Assembly: GCF_018623035.1 (NCBI RefSeq)
Contig: NZ_CP076023.1
Coordinates: 2,914,001 to 2,978,000 of the forward strand
Source of the DNA: Cellulomonas dongxiuzhuiae
GTDB lineage: Bacteria > Actinomycetota > Actinomycetes > Actinomycetales > Cellulomonadaceae
DNA length: 64,000 nt
Reading direction: 5' to 3'
The notes under the pieces were generated by a model. It was given only the letters and a program-made list of their open reading frames with translations, was not told where the DNA came from and made no database searches. This document shows, piece after piece, positions 1 through 7,190 of the stretch (the stretch's first letter is position 1; each line of letters begins with the position of its first letter). The translations under genes and the position numbers were made by a program.

Positions 1-20
1 ACACCGATGAGACGTGCCAT
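1..20 (-). CDS. rpsM: 30S ribosomal protein S13, 5' end only
   Basis: Only the first codons lie in the window. Read on the minus strand from position 20 they give MARLIG, the usual start of bacterial S13, a small-subunit head protein that contacts the P-site tRNA and the B1 bridge. The place directly downstream of rpmJ matches the conserved infA-rpmJ-rpsM order. The rest of the gene lies outside the window. Confidence 0.85.
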
Positions 21-192
21 GTGCCTGGTGGCTCCTGTACTGCACTCGGAGGTCTGCCGCACCGTCCTCCCGCAGTCCCTGCGGGCCCCAGCCTCCGAGC
101 TGGGGGTTCACCGTGACCTGGGCCTCAGCCGTGGTCACGGGCGGCGGTGCGCTTGCTGCCCCCGGGAAGGGGGCGGTGGCGGTGCTGGCTGC

Positions 193-306
193 TCAGCCCT
201 GGCGCTGCTTGTGGCGCAGGTTCTCGCAGATCACCTGGACGCGACCGTGCCGGCGGATCACCTTGCACTTGTCGCAGATCTTCTTGACGCTCGGCTTGAC
301 CTTCAT
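193..306 (-). CDS. rpmJ: 50S ribosomal protein L36
   Basis: A 37-residue basic protein, the normal length for L36. It binds 23S rRNA near the base of the L7/L12 stalk. Cys11, Cys14, Cys27 and His32 form the CCCH zinc site, so this is the zinc-binding (C+) version. The ATG at 306 follows infA by 68 nt. Longer readings of this frame run into infA and lack L36 character. Confidence 0.97.
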   Translation of the reverse strand: MKVKPSVKKICDKCKVIRRHGRVQVICENLRHKQRQG

Positions 307-374
307 CGCGTTCGTTCCTCCGCCGCCGCGCCCGGGCCACGTGGGTCCGACCGACGGCGTCTCGATGGTGGTGG

Positions 375-596
375 TTACTTGTAGCGGTAGACGATGCGCC
401 CGCGGGACAGGTCGTACGGGCTGAGCTCGACCACCACACGGTCCTCGGGGAGGATCCGGATGTAGTGCTGGCGCATCTTGCCTGAGATGTGCGCGAGCAC
501 CTTGTGGCCGTTGGCCAGCTCCACGCGGAACATCGCGTTGGGCAGCGCTTCGACCACGCTGCCCTCGATCTCGATGACGCCGTCCTTCTTGGCCAT
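375..596 (-). CDS. infA: translation initiation factor IF-1
   Basis: The 73-residue protein is a single S1/OB-fold domain of normal IF-1 length. It binds the 30S A site and helps IF-2 and IF-3 select the initiator t[15 protein letters not shown] at the start and the [17 protein letters not shown] segment are typical. The ATG at 596 is preceded by about 200 nt without a gene, so infA probably heads its own unit (infA-rpmJ-rpsM) and is not read only from map. Confidence 0.99.
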   Translation of the reverse strand: MAKKDGVIEIEGSVVEALPNAMFRVELANGHKVLAHISGKMRQHYIRILPEDRVVVELSPYDLSRGRIVYRYK

Positions 597-748
597 GTCC
601 TCCGCTAACTGTCGTGCTCGACTTGTCCTGCCGGTGGTCGTACCACCCCTGAACCCGTCCGCAGGACATGCCGGACCCGCACGAGATCGTGCGGCCTGAT
701 CATGGGGTGACTGGTCGCCGAACTAACGGCGCACACAACCAACGAGCA

Positions 749-777
749 ATCATACGGCATCCTGACACCGCTCGGTA
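749..777 (-). promoter_or_regulatory. putative promoter of infA-rpmJ-rpsM
   Basis: On the minus strand TATGAT (749-754) matches the sigma-A -10 consensus at five of six positions. The hexamer 17 nt upstream (772-777, TACCGA) is a poor -35. The site lies in the 166-nt map-infA gap and would give a leader of roughly 145 nt. Only the -10 is convincing. Confidence 0.45.
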
Positions 778-805
778 CCGGCAGTCGGCTGCCCCGGCCG
801 CCGAC

Positions 806-1639
806 TCAGAGCGTGGCGACGTCGACGCCGAGCGCGCGCAGCCGAGCGGCACCGCCGTCCCGCGCGGTGAGCACGACGATGCCGTCCTCGAGCAGCGCGA
901 CGGTGTGCTCCCAGTGCGCCGCCCGGGAGCCGTCGTCGGTGACGACGGTCCAGTCGTCGGTCAGGGTGTGGTTCGCCTGGTCACCACGGACCAGCATCGG
1001 CTCGACCGCCACGCACAGCCCCGGCCGGAGCTTGAGCCCGCGGTCGCGGGTCCGGAAGTTCGGGACGTCGGGCGGCTGGTGCATGGCCGTGCCGATCCCG
1101 TGGCCGACGTAGTCCTCGACGATGCCGAACGGGTCTGCCGCACCGCGCGCGGCGGCGGCCTCGACGACCTCCTCGACGGCCTCCCCCACCGCGCCCAGCC
1201 GCTCCCCCGTGGCGAGCGCCGCGATACCGGCCCACATGGCGTCCTCGGTCGCGTTCGCGAGCTCGACGTCCGCGGGATCGGCGGGGTCGAGGACGACGGT
1301 GAAGGCGGAGTCGCCGTGCCAGCCGTCGACGATCGCGCCGCAGTCCACGGAGACGACGTCACCGGGCTGGAGCACGCGCGAGCCCGGGATCCCGTGGACG
1401 ATCTCGTCGTTGACGGAGACGCACAGCGACGCGGGGTACCCGTGGTAGCCGAGGAAGGACGGCGTGGCACCGGCGGACGTGATGACGTCCTCGGCCACGG
1501 CGTCGAGCCGGGCCGTCGTCACACCCGGCGCCAGGGCGGTACGGACGGCGTCGAGCGCGTCCGCCACGACCAGGCCGGCACGCCGCATGACGGCGACCTG
1601 CTCCGGGGTCTTGTACTCGACGCGCTCGCGTCCGAACAC
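806..1639 (-). CDS. map: type I methionine aminopeptidase
   Basis: This 277-residue enzyme removes the initiator Met from nascent proteins in the cytoplasm. The five pita-bread metal ligands are present: Asp99 (SVDCG), Asp110 (HGDSAF), His180 (VGHGIG), Glu213 (VEPML) and Glu244 (HWEHT). His82 in VHGIP is also conserved. The GTG start at 1639 has a GGGGAG ribosome-binding site. The stop of adk lies 11 nt upstream, so map is the last gene of secY-adk-map. Confidence 0.98.
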   Translation of the reverse strand: MFGRERVEYKTPEQVAVMRRAGLVVADALDAVRTALAPGVTTARLDAVAEDVITSAGATPSFLGYHGYPASLCVSVNDEIVHGIPGSRVLQPGDVVSVDCGAIVDGWHGDSAFTVVLDPADPADVELANATEDAMWAGIAALATGERLGAVGEAVEEVVEAAAARGAADPFGIVEDYVGHGIGTAMHQPPDVPNFRTRDRGLKLRPGLCVAVEPMLVRGDQANHTLTDDWTVVTDDGSRAAHWEHTVALLEDGIVVLTARDGGAARLRALGVDVATL

Positions 1640-1650
1640 GGCCGCTCCCC

Positions 1651-2229
1651 CTAGGAGGCGGACGTGCTCAGCACGGCGAGGAGCCGAGCCGTCACGTCGT
1701 CGACCTCGCCCAGCCCGTCGACCTGCACGAGCACGCCGCGGGCGGCGTAGACCTGCGAGATGGGCGCCGTCTGCTCGGCGTACACGCCGAGCCGGTGCCG
1801 GACGACGTCCTCGGTGTCGTCCGCGCGCCCCTCGATCTGTGCACGCTTCGTCAGCCGGTCGACGACGACCTGCGGGTCGACGGTGAGCTCGACCGCGAGG
1901 TCGAGCTCGTGCCCCGCGGCAGCCAGGATCTCGTCGAGCGCCGCGACCTGGGCGACGTTGCGGGGGTACCCGTCGAGCAGGAACCCCTCGACCGCGTCGG
2001 CCTGGGCGAGCCGGTCACGGACGAGCTCGTTGGTGAGCTCGTCCGGGACCAGCGCACCGGATGCCGTGATGTCCTGCACGCGTCGCCCGAGCTCCGTGCC
2101 GTTCTTGATGTTGGAGCGGAAGATGTCGCCCGTCGAGATGGCCGGGATGCCCAGCTTCTCGGCCAGGCGGGCGGCCTGCGTTCCCTTGCCCGCACCGGGA
2201 GGGCCGAGCAGGACCAGACGTGAACTCAA
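1651..2229 (-). CDS. adk: adenylate kinase
   Basis: Catalyses ATP + AMP to 2 ADP. The 192-residue protein begins MSSRLVLLGPPGAGKGTQ, a P-loop at residues 9-16. It carries the GDIFR and GYPRN motifs of the AMP-binding region and a short, zinc-less LID, as in other actinobacterial enzymes of this length. The start is a TTG at 2229 that overlaps the secY stop (2226-2228). No ATG or GTG fits upstream of the P-loop, and the overlap implies translational coupling. Confidence 0.97.
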   Translation of the reverse strand: MSSRLVLLGPPGAGKGTQAARLAEKLGIPAISTGDIFRSNIKNGTELGRRVQDITASGALVPDELTNELVRDRLAQADAVEGFLLDGYPRNVAQVAALDEILAAAGHELDLAVELTVDPQVVVDRLTKRAQIEGRADDTEDVVRHRLGVYAEQTAPISQVYAARGVLVQVDGLGEVDDVTARLLAVLSTSAS

Positions 2230-3521
2230 CGCAAGAACCCTTCGTAGTGCCGCTGCTGCAGCTGCGACTCGATCTGCTTGACGGTCTCGAGGCCGACGCC
2301 CACCACGATGAGGATCGACGCCCCGCCGAACGGGATGTTGGCACCGACGCCGAGCACGATGAAGGCGATCATCGGGATCAGCGCGACGAGGGCGAGGTAG
2401 AGCGAGCCCGGCGTCGTGATGCGCGTGATCACGTAGTCGAGGTACTCGGCCGTCGGCCGGCCGGCCCGGATGCCCGGGATGAAGCCGCCGTACTTCTTCA
2501 TGTTGTCCGCGACCTCGTCCGGGTTGAACGTGATCGCCGTGTAGAAGAAGCAGAAGAAGATGATGAGGACGATGTAGATCGCCATGTGCAGCGGCGCGGC
2601 CGGGTCGGCCACGTTCACGCTGATCCACTGCACCCAGCCCGCGGTCGCGTCACCGAACTGCGCGATCAGCGTCGGCACCGCGAGCAGCGAGGACGCGAAG
2701 ATCACGGGGATGACGCCGGCCATGTTGATCTTGATCGGGATGTAGGTGCTCGACCCGCCGTACATGCGGCGCCCGACCATGCGCTTCGCGTACTGCACCG
2801 GGATGCGGCGCTGCGACTGCTCGACGAACACGACCAGCCCGATGACCAGCACCACGATGGCGAGGACCGCGACGAACTTGCCGACACCGTTGTTTCCGCC
2901 GGCGATCGACCACAGGGCGCCGGGGAACGACGCGGCGATCGACGTGAAGATGAGCAGCGACATGCCGTTGCCGACACCGCGCTCGGTGATGAGCTCGCCG
3001 AACCACATGATCAGGCCGGTACCCGCGGTCATGGTGATGACCATGATCAGCAGCGTCAGCGGCGTGTCGTTCGGGATGACCTCGAGCGTGCAGCCCTGGA
3101 ACAGGTTGCCGCTGCGCGCGAAGGTGATGATCGTCGTCGACTGCAGGATCGCCAGGCCGATGGTCAGGTACCGCGTGTACTGCGTGAGCTTCGCGGTGCC
3201 GGACTGCCCCTCCTTGTGGAGCTCCTCGAACTTGGGGATCACCACGCGCAGGAGCTGCACGATGATGCTCGCCGTGATGTACGGCATGATCCCGAGCGAG
3301 AAGACGGACAGCTGCAGGAGCGCGCCGCCACTGAACAGGTTGACGAGGCCCAGGAGGTCGTTGTCGGCGGTCTGCTCGATACAGGCCTGGACGTTGGGAT
3401 AGCTCACCCCGGGGGTCGGCAGGAACGACCCGACGCGGAAGAGCACCATCATCCCGATGGTGAAGAGCAGCTTGCGCCGCAGGTCGGGCGTCCTGAACGC
3501 CCGAGCGAATGCACTGAGCAC
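2226..3521 (-). CDS. secY: protein translocase subunit SecY
   Basis: The 431-residue protein is the channel subunit of SecYEG and spans the membrane ten times. The first segment, LLFTIGMMVLFRVGSFLPTPG, is the SecY signature, and the cytoplasmic C-terminal loop (QQRHYEGFLR) is conserved. The GTG start at 3521 has AGGAGG 7 nt upstream. It is separated from rplO, its usual upstream partner, by about 6 kb of unrelated genes. A TAGTCT hexamer at 3594-3599 on the minus strand could be a -10 box, but no good -35 accompanies it. Confidence 0.99.
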   Translation of the reverse strand: MLSAFARAFRTPDLRRKLLFTIGMMVLFRVGSFLPTPGVSYPNVQACIEQTADNDLLGLVNLFSGGALLQLSVFSLGIMPYITASIIVQLLRVVIPKFEELHKEGQSGTAKLTQYTRYLTIGLAILQSTTIITFARSGNLFQGCTLEVIPNDTPLTLLIMVITMTAGTGLIMWFGELITERGVGNGMSLLIFTSIAASFPGALWSIAGGNNGVGKFVAVLAIVVLVIGLVVFVEQSQRRIPVQYAKRMVGRRMYGGSSTYIPIKINMAGVIPVIFASSLLAVPTLIAQFGDATAGWVQWISVNVADPAAPLHMAIYIVLIIFFCFFYTAITFNPDEVADNMKKYGGFIPGIRAGRPTAEYLDYVITRITTPGSLYLALVALIPMIAFIVLGVGANIPFGGASILIVVGVGLETVKQIESQLQQRHYEGFLR

Positions 3522-3596
3522 CTGTCGTCCTCCTGCTGTGTGGGCCGTCCTCCGACCCCGTCGCCGTCGATGAGCGGGACGGACCGCCGGTAGAGA

Positions 3597-4409
3597 CTAC
3601 CCCGCGGACGGCGTCGTGCCGGACCCGCCCGGGTTCTGGACGTCGCGACGTCGTCGAGCGGCGCCGAGGAGGGTCGATCCGACGCCGATGGCCACGACCG
3701 CGAGCAGGGCCGCGCGGAGCGCGTCGAGGCCGGTGAGGGCGAGGGCGGCGGTGCCGGCGTCCGAACCCGCCTCGCTCGCGGGGCCCGTGGCCGAGGAGCC
3801 GGCGGAAGGAGGGGTACCCTCCGACGCCGGCGGCGTTCGCCCGTCGAGCCGCAGGAGGACCTCGTAGGTCGCCTCGCGCGGCGCGACGTTCGCGCGGTTG
3901 CCGGAGGTCGCGGTCAGAGGCAACGCGGTCACCACGGTGACCTGCGTGCTCGCCCCGCGCGCCAGGGGGACGTCGACGACCTGGGTCGCGCCCGCAGCTG
4001 CGAGCTGCCGGAAGGACGAGCGCCCCTCGCTCGACGCGGTGCTCCACGCGAGCGTCAGGTCCGCGTAGAAGTCGCCCTGCGGTACGCCGGTGGAGTGGTA
4101 GATGTCGAGCGCGTCGGGATCAAGCAGCGTCACGTCCTGCACCCAGCCGCGCAGGGTCGCGTCCGTCGGGCCGTGGTTGGTCACGGTGATGGTGCGGCCC
4201 TGCATGTCGCCCGGCACGACGACGGGCGTGCCGGAGAACGACGAGGAGTCCGTCGTGTACGACGACCCGTCCCAGGCCAGGTTGACGGTCGGGCCGTCCC
4301 ACGTGGTCACGAGCGCCTCGCCGTAGCCCGCGGCGGCGGCCGGCGAGGCGAGGAGTGTCGCGACGACGCCGGCGACGAGGACCCCGAAGGCCCGGGCCGG
4401 GCGCCTCAC
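3597..4409 (-). CDS. exported membrane-anchored protein with LAxTG-like sorting motif
   Basis: Function not recognised. The 270-residue protein starts at GTG 4409, overlapping the previous gene as GTGA. An N-terminal signal peptide ends near SPAAAAG, and an Ig-like beta-rich ectodomain follows. Near the C-terminus LALTG is followed by a hydrophobic stretch (ALLAVVAIGVGSTLLG) and RRRR, the layout of a cell-wall sorting signal. LAxTG is the motif read by class E sortases of Actinobacteria. No sortase gene lies in the window. As the last gene of the SipW-type cluster it may be the base or anchor of the surface structure. Confidence 0.8.
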   Translation of the reverse strand: MRRPARAFGVLVAGVVATLLASPAAAAGYGEALVTTWDGPTVNLAWDGSSYTTDSSSFSGTPVVVPGDMQGRTITVTNHGPTDATLRGWVQDVTLLDPDALDIYHSTGVPQGDFYADLTLAWSTASSEGRSSFRQLAAAGATQVVDVPLARGASTQVTVVTALPLTATSGNRANVAPREATYEVLLRLDGRTPPASEGTPPSAGSSATGPASEAGSDAGTAALALTGLDALRAALLAVVAIGVGSTLLGAARRRRDVQNPGGSGTTPSAG

Positions 4410-5122
4410 TGACCCGGCCTGAAGGTCGTGAACGCGAGTCTGAGGCGGTGCGTCGGCTCGTTCGCGGGCACGAAGGTCTTGCGGACCTGCGCGCTCCAGC
4501 TGCTCTGCGCGCCCACACGCTCGGACGTGGTGCCGCCGGACGTCGTGACGCCGGCGTCGACGGACGCGGTGTTGCCGTACGACCCCTTCAGCTGCTCGAA
4601 CGTGGCGATGAGGCACCAGTACTCGCTGGTGAGCGCCTTCGTGGTGCTGTAGGTGGAGGGGACCGGCGTCGACGTGCTCGCGTCCGGCCCGGACGCGGTC
4701 GCGGTGCAGGCAGCCGCGCTGGTCACCTTGACCAGCCGCACGGTCGAGTCACCGAAGACGCCACCACTGATCTGGCGGGTCACGGTGTACCGCAGGCCGC
4801 GGTGGCCCTGCGCGAGCGCGTCGACCTGGAAGAGGAGCGCGACCGAACCTGTCGTGTAGAGCGTCGCGGCCGCGGCGGACCCGAACGTGAAGTCGACGGT
4901 GTCGGTGGCGCTCGTCGCGTAGTCCGTCTGAGCAACCGGTGCGGACGCCCGCACGCCGAAGGCGACCACGCCGGAGGGCATGCTGGCGGACACCGTCTCG
5001 ACGTCGCGCCACAACGCCAGCGTCCCGCCACCGACCATGCCCACGAGCGCGGCGATCCCGACGGCGAGCGCCAGCACCGCGGCAGTAGGCAAGCTGACGA
5101 GCCGCTCTCGAAGGCCGCTCAT
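4406..5122 (-). CDS. alternate-type (SipW-dependent) signal peptide protein
   Basis: A 238-residue exported protein of unknown role. Its hydrophobic N-terminal segment (residues 13-31) runs into GGGTLALWRD and then a GVVAFGV strand. This is the layout of TasA-like proteins cut by a SipW-type signal peptidase. Two Cys residues in the C-terminal half (AAACTA and EYWCLI) may pair. The ATG at 5122 overlaps the upstream stop as ATGA, and the gene's own stop overlaps the next start as GTGA, so the genes are translationally coupled. It is the most diverged of the three putative peptidase substrates. Confidence 0.78.
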   Translation of the reverse strand: MSGLRERLVSLPTAAVLALAVGIAALVGMVGGGTLALWRDVETVSASMPSGVVAFGVRASAPVAQTDYATSATDTVDFTFGSAAAATLYTTGSVALLFQVDALAQGHRGLRYTVTRQISGGVFGDSTVRLVKVTSAAACTATASGPDASTSTPVPSTYSTTKALTSEYWCLIATFEQLKGSYGNTASVDAGVTTSGGTTSERVGAQSSWSAQVRKTFVPANEPTHRLRLAFTTFRPGQ

Positions 5123-5703
5123 CGCACCTGCTCCAGGTCGAGCTGCAGCGTCCCGCTGGCCGAGGTGGTGGGCTGGTCGGGCAGCGCTGAGGGCGCGACG
5201 ACACGGTCGGTGCCGTTCCACTGCAGAGTCGCGACGAGTGTCCACTCCCCCGTGCCGCTGGGCAGGCTCGCCGGTTGCAGCGTCATGGGCGCGCCGAGCC
5301 GCGTCGGGCCGCTGGTCACGCCGGACGGAGACGTCACCACGAACGTGCCGTCGACACCCGCCGGGACGGAGGTACCGGCCAGCCAGCGCACCGTGAGCCG
5401 AGCGCGCAGGTTGTCGCCCTCCAGGGTCGTCCGGAAGCGCTGCGTCAACGTGAACGAGTCGCCCGGGACCGCGAGGTGGTCGGCGGTGCCACCGGTACCC
5501 GTGGCGATCACGTGGCCGGTGAGCCCGGGGGACGTCTCCGCCCACTGGACGCCACCGACGAGCTCGAGGTCGAGATTGCCGGTGCGCAGCACGCCGATCG
5601 CCGCCTCGGCGTCGCTCGACCACATGGCGTAGGTCGTCCCGGACGCCAGCGTGGCCGTCAGCACGGCGGCCAGCGCGATCGCGGCAAGGCGGCGGCGCGT
5701 CAC
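5119..5703 (-). CDS. TasA-like SipW-dependent exported protein
   Basis: This 194-residue protein starts at GTG 5703, overlapping the stop of the signal peptidase gene. A short basic, hydrophobic N-terminus ends in TTYAMWSSDAEA, the alternate-type signal peptide pattern, followed by LRTGNLDLEL. It shares VPGD, LEGDNL and a C-terminal LEQVR with the 215-residue protein encoded at 6430-7077, so the two are paralogues. Known TasA/camelysin-family members form extracellular fibres. That role is inferred here. Confidence 0.82.
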   Translation of the reverse strand: MTRRRLAAIALAAVLTATLASGTTYAMWSSDAEAAIGVLRTGNLDLELVGGVQWAETSPGLTGHVIATGTGGTADHLAVPGDSFTLTQRFRTTLEGDNLRARLTVRWLAGTSVPAGVDGTFVVTSPSGVTSGPTRLGAPMTLQPASLPSGTGEWTLVATLQWNGTDRVVAPSALPDQPTTSASGTLQLDLEQVR

Positions 5704-6338
5704 GAGGCGACCTTGTCGCTCGAGGCGCGCTGCTCGGCGGTCGCGTCGGCGTCCGTGGGGTCCTCCGCGAGGCCCACGGCCGGGTCGGCTGCAGCGTCGC
5801 GGGCGGCCCGGCGGGCGCGGTCGGGGCTGAGCACCATCCACGCACCGTAGACGACGAGCGCGATGGCGGCGCCCACGACGATGGTGGAGCGGTGCTGGCC
5901 GGCCGCCAGCGTCACGTGCCCGACGTAAGGCACGTGGTAGACGACCTCGGCCTTGATCTGCTGGGCCTGCAGGGGCTCGTCATCGGCGCCGTTCGCGTCG
6001 CCGCGCGTGACCCAGCGCGGGCCGTCCGCCGTCGAGCGGAAGGACACGACGCGGTGGGTGACGAGCGTCGGGTCGTCCGGCAACGGCTGGAACGACACGA
6101 CGTCTCCGACACGGACCTCGGTCGCGGCGTCCTTGACGCCACGCACGACGACCACGTCGCCGGGGTCGTAGGTCGGCACCATCGAGCCCGTCAGCACGGT
6201 CAGCGCCGCGCCGTCGAGCATGCGCGGCACGACCGTCAGCGCCACCGCGAGCACCAGCACCGCGAGGACGAGGGCCGTGGTGACGGCCGACAGGACGCCC
6301 GACGACCAGCTGTCGCGCGGTGCGCGGGTGGCGGTCAT
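5700..6338 (-). CDS. sipW: SipW-type (ER-type) signal peptidase I
   Basis: The 212-residue membrane protease has an N-terminal membrane segment (about 15-37), catalytic Ser52 in LTGSMVPTYDPGD, His95 in LVTHRVV where ordinary bacterial SPase I has Lys, and the GDAN box near 113-116. A second membrane segment lies near 155-172. The Ser/His type is the SipW/Sec11 class, which processes TasA-like precursors in Bacillus. The ATG at 6338 has AGGAGG 5 nt upstream. It lies between three putative substrate genes: one upstream and two downstream. The symbol names the family, not proven orthology. Confidence 0.9.
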   Translation of the reverse strand: MTATRAPRDSWSSGVLSAVTTALVLAVLVLAVALTVVPRMLDGAALTVLTGSMVPTYDPGDVVVVRGVKDAATEVRVGDVVSFQPLPDDPTLVTHRVVSFRSTADGPRWVTRGDANGADDEPLQAQQIKAEVVYHVPYVGHVTLAAGQHRSTIVVGAAIALVVYGAWMVLSPDRARRAARDAAADPAVGLAEDPTDADATAEQRASSDKVAS

Positions 6339-6388
6339 GGCGTCCTCCTGGTCGTGGGTCGCGGGGTGGTGGCGGTACGGACAGTGGT

Positions 6389-6422
6389 GCGCGGGGGCCG
6401 GGCGGTCGGCCGGCCCCCGCGC
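6389..6422 (-). terminator. hairpin between TasA-like gene and signal peptidase gene
   Basis: A perfect 13-bp GC stem (6389-6401 with 6410-6422) and an 8-nt loop fill the 91-nt gap between the substrate gene (stop at 6430) and the peptidase gene (start 6338). There is no U-tract. It may be a partial terminator or RNA stabiliser that makes substrate mRNA more abundant than peptidase mRNA. Confidence 0.6.
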
Positions 6423-6429
6423 GGGCCGG

Positions 6430-7077
6430 TCAGAAGCCGGCGCCCGTGCGGACCTGCTCGAGGCTGACGCCCACGTCGGTGAGGTCGGCCACGACAGTCT
6501 GCACGCGGTCCCGGTCCTCGAGCGTGTCGGGGAACGTGACCTCGACGACGACGGTCACGTCCGCCGTCGTCTCGGTGTCGTCCAGCTCGGTGCGGGTGAT
6601 CGCCGCGCCGCCCAGGTCGCTCGCACCGTCGGCGCCCCGCAGGCGGATCAGGTTGCCCGTGGCGGGCGTGATCTCGGTACCGGCGGCGTTGAACACCTTG
6701 TAGTCGACGGTCGCGCCGTTCCCCTCGAGGGCCTCGATGTCGGTGAGGTCGATGTTGGCGACGAGGTTGTCGCCCTCGAGCGCGACCGCGAAGCCGAACT
6801 CCGCGACGGCGGTGTCGCCCGGCACGATCCGCCAGTTCGCGTCCACGACGTGGCCGTTGCGGCCCGTGAGGAGGCCGGCCAGGTCCGCACCGTCGGTGCG
6901 GTCGCTCGAGACGTCGTACCAGGTGGGCGTGCCGACGGGCGCGACCTCCAGGTTGCCGGACGTGATCGTGCCGCCGTCCTGCGTGGCGTCGTCGCTCCAC
7001 TCCGCGAACGTCGCACCGCCCGTGAGCAGCGCGATCCCGGCGGTGCCGGCGAGGATGCCCTTGGTCTTCTTGTTCAT
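6430..7077 (-). CDS. TasA-like SipW-dependent exported protein
   Basis: The 215-residue protein begins MNKKTKGILAGTAGIAL and continues LLTGGATFAEWSDDA, a textbook alternate-type signal peptide with cleavage expected close to Phe-Ala-Glu-Trp. GTITSGNLEV follows, then a beta-rich body with LEGDNL and a C-terminal SLEQVRTGAGF. There are no Cys residues and no C-terminal anchor. It stands just upstream of the peptidase gene with a good ribosome-binding site (AGAAAGG) at ATG 7077. It is the likely major fibre or matrix subunit, by analogy with TasA. Confidence 0.87.
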   Translation of the reverse strand: MNKKTKGILAGTAGIALLTGGATFAEWSDDATQDGGTITSGNLEVAPVGTPTWYDVSSDRTDGADLAGLLTGRNGHVVDANWRIVPGDTAVAEFGFAVALEGDNLVANIDLTDIEALEGNGATVDYKVFNAAGTEITPATGNLIRLRGADGASDLGGAAITRTELDDTETTADVTVVVEVTFPDTLEDRDRVQTVVADLTDVGVSLEQVRTGAGF

Positions 7078-7190
7078 GGTCGTACCTTTCTGCTGGGTCC
7101 GCCCGGAGGCGCGATCTGGGACGTCCGGGCGGGCGTCCCGAGGGGTTGTGGAAGTCGTGGGTCGGGCGTGCAGATGTGTGGCATGAGGTG

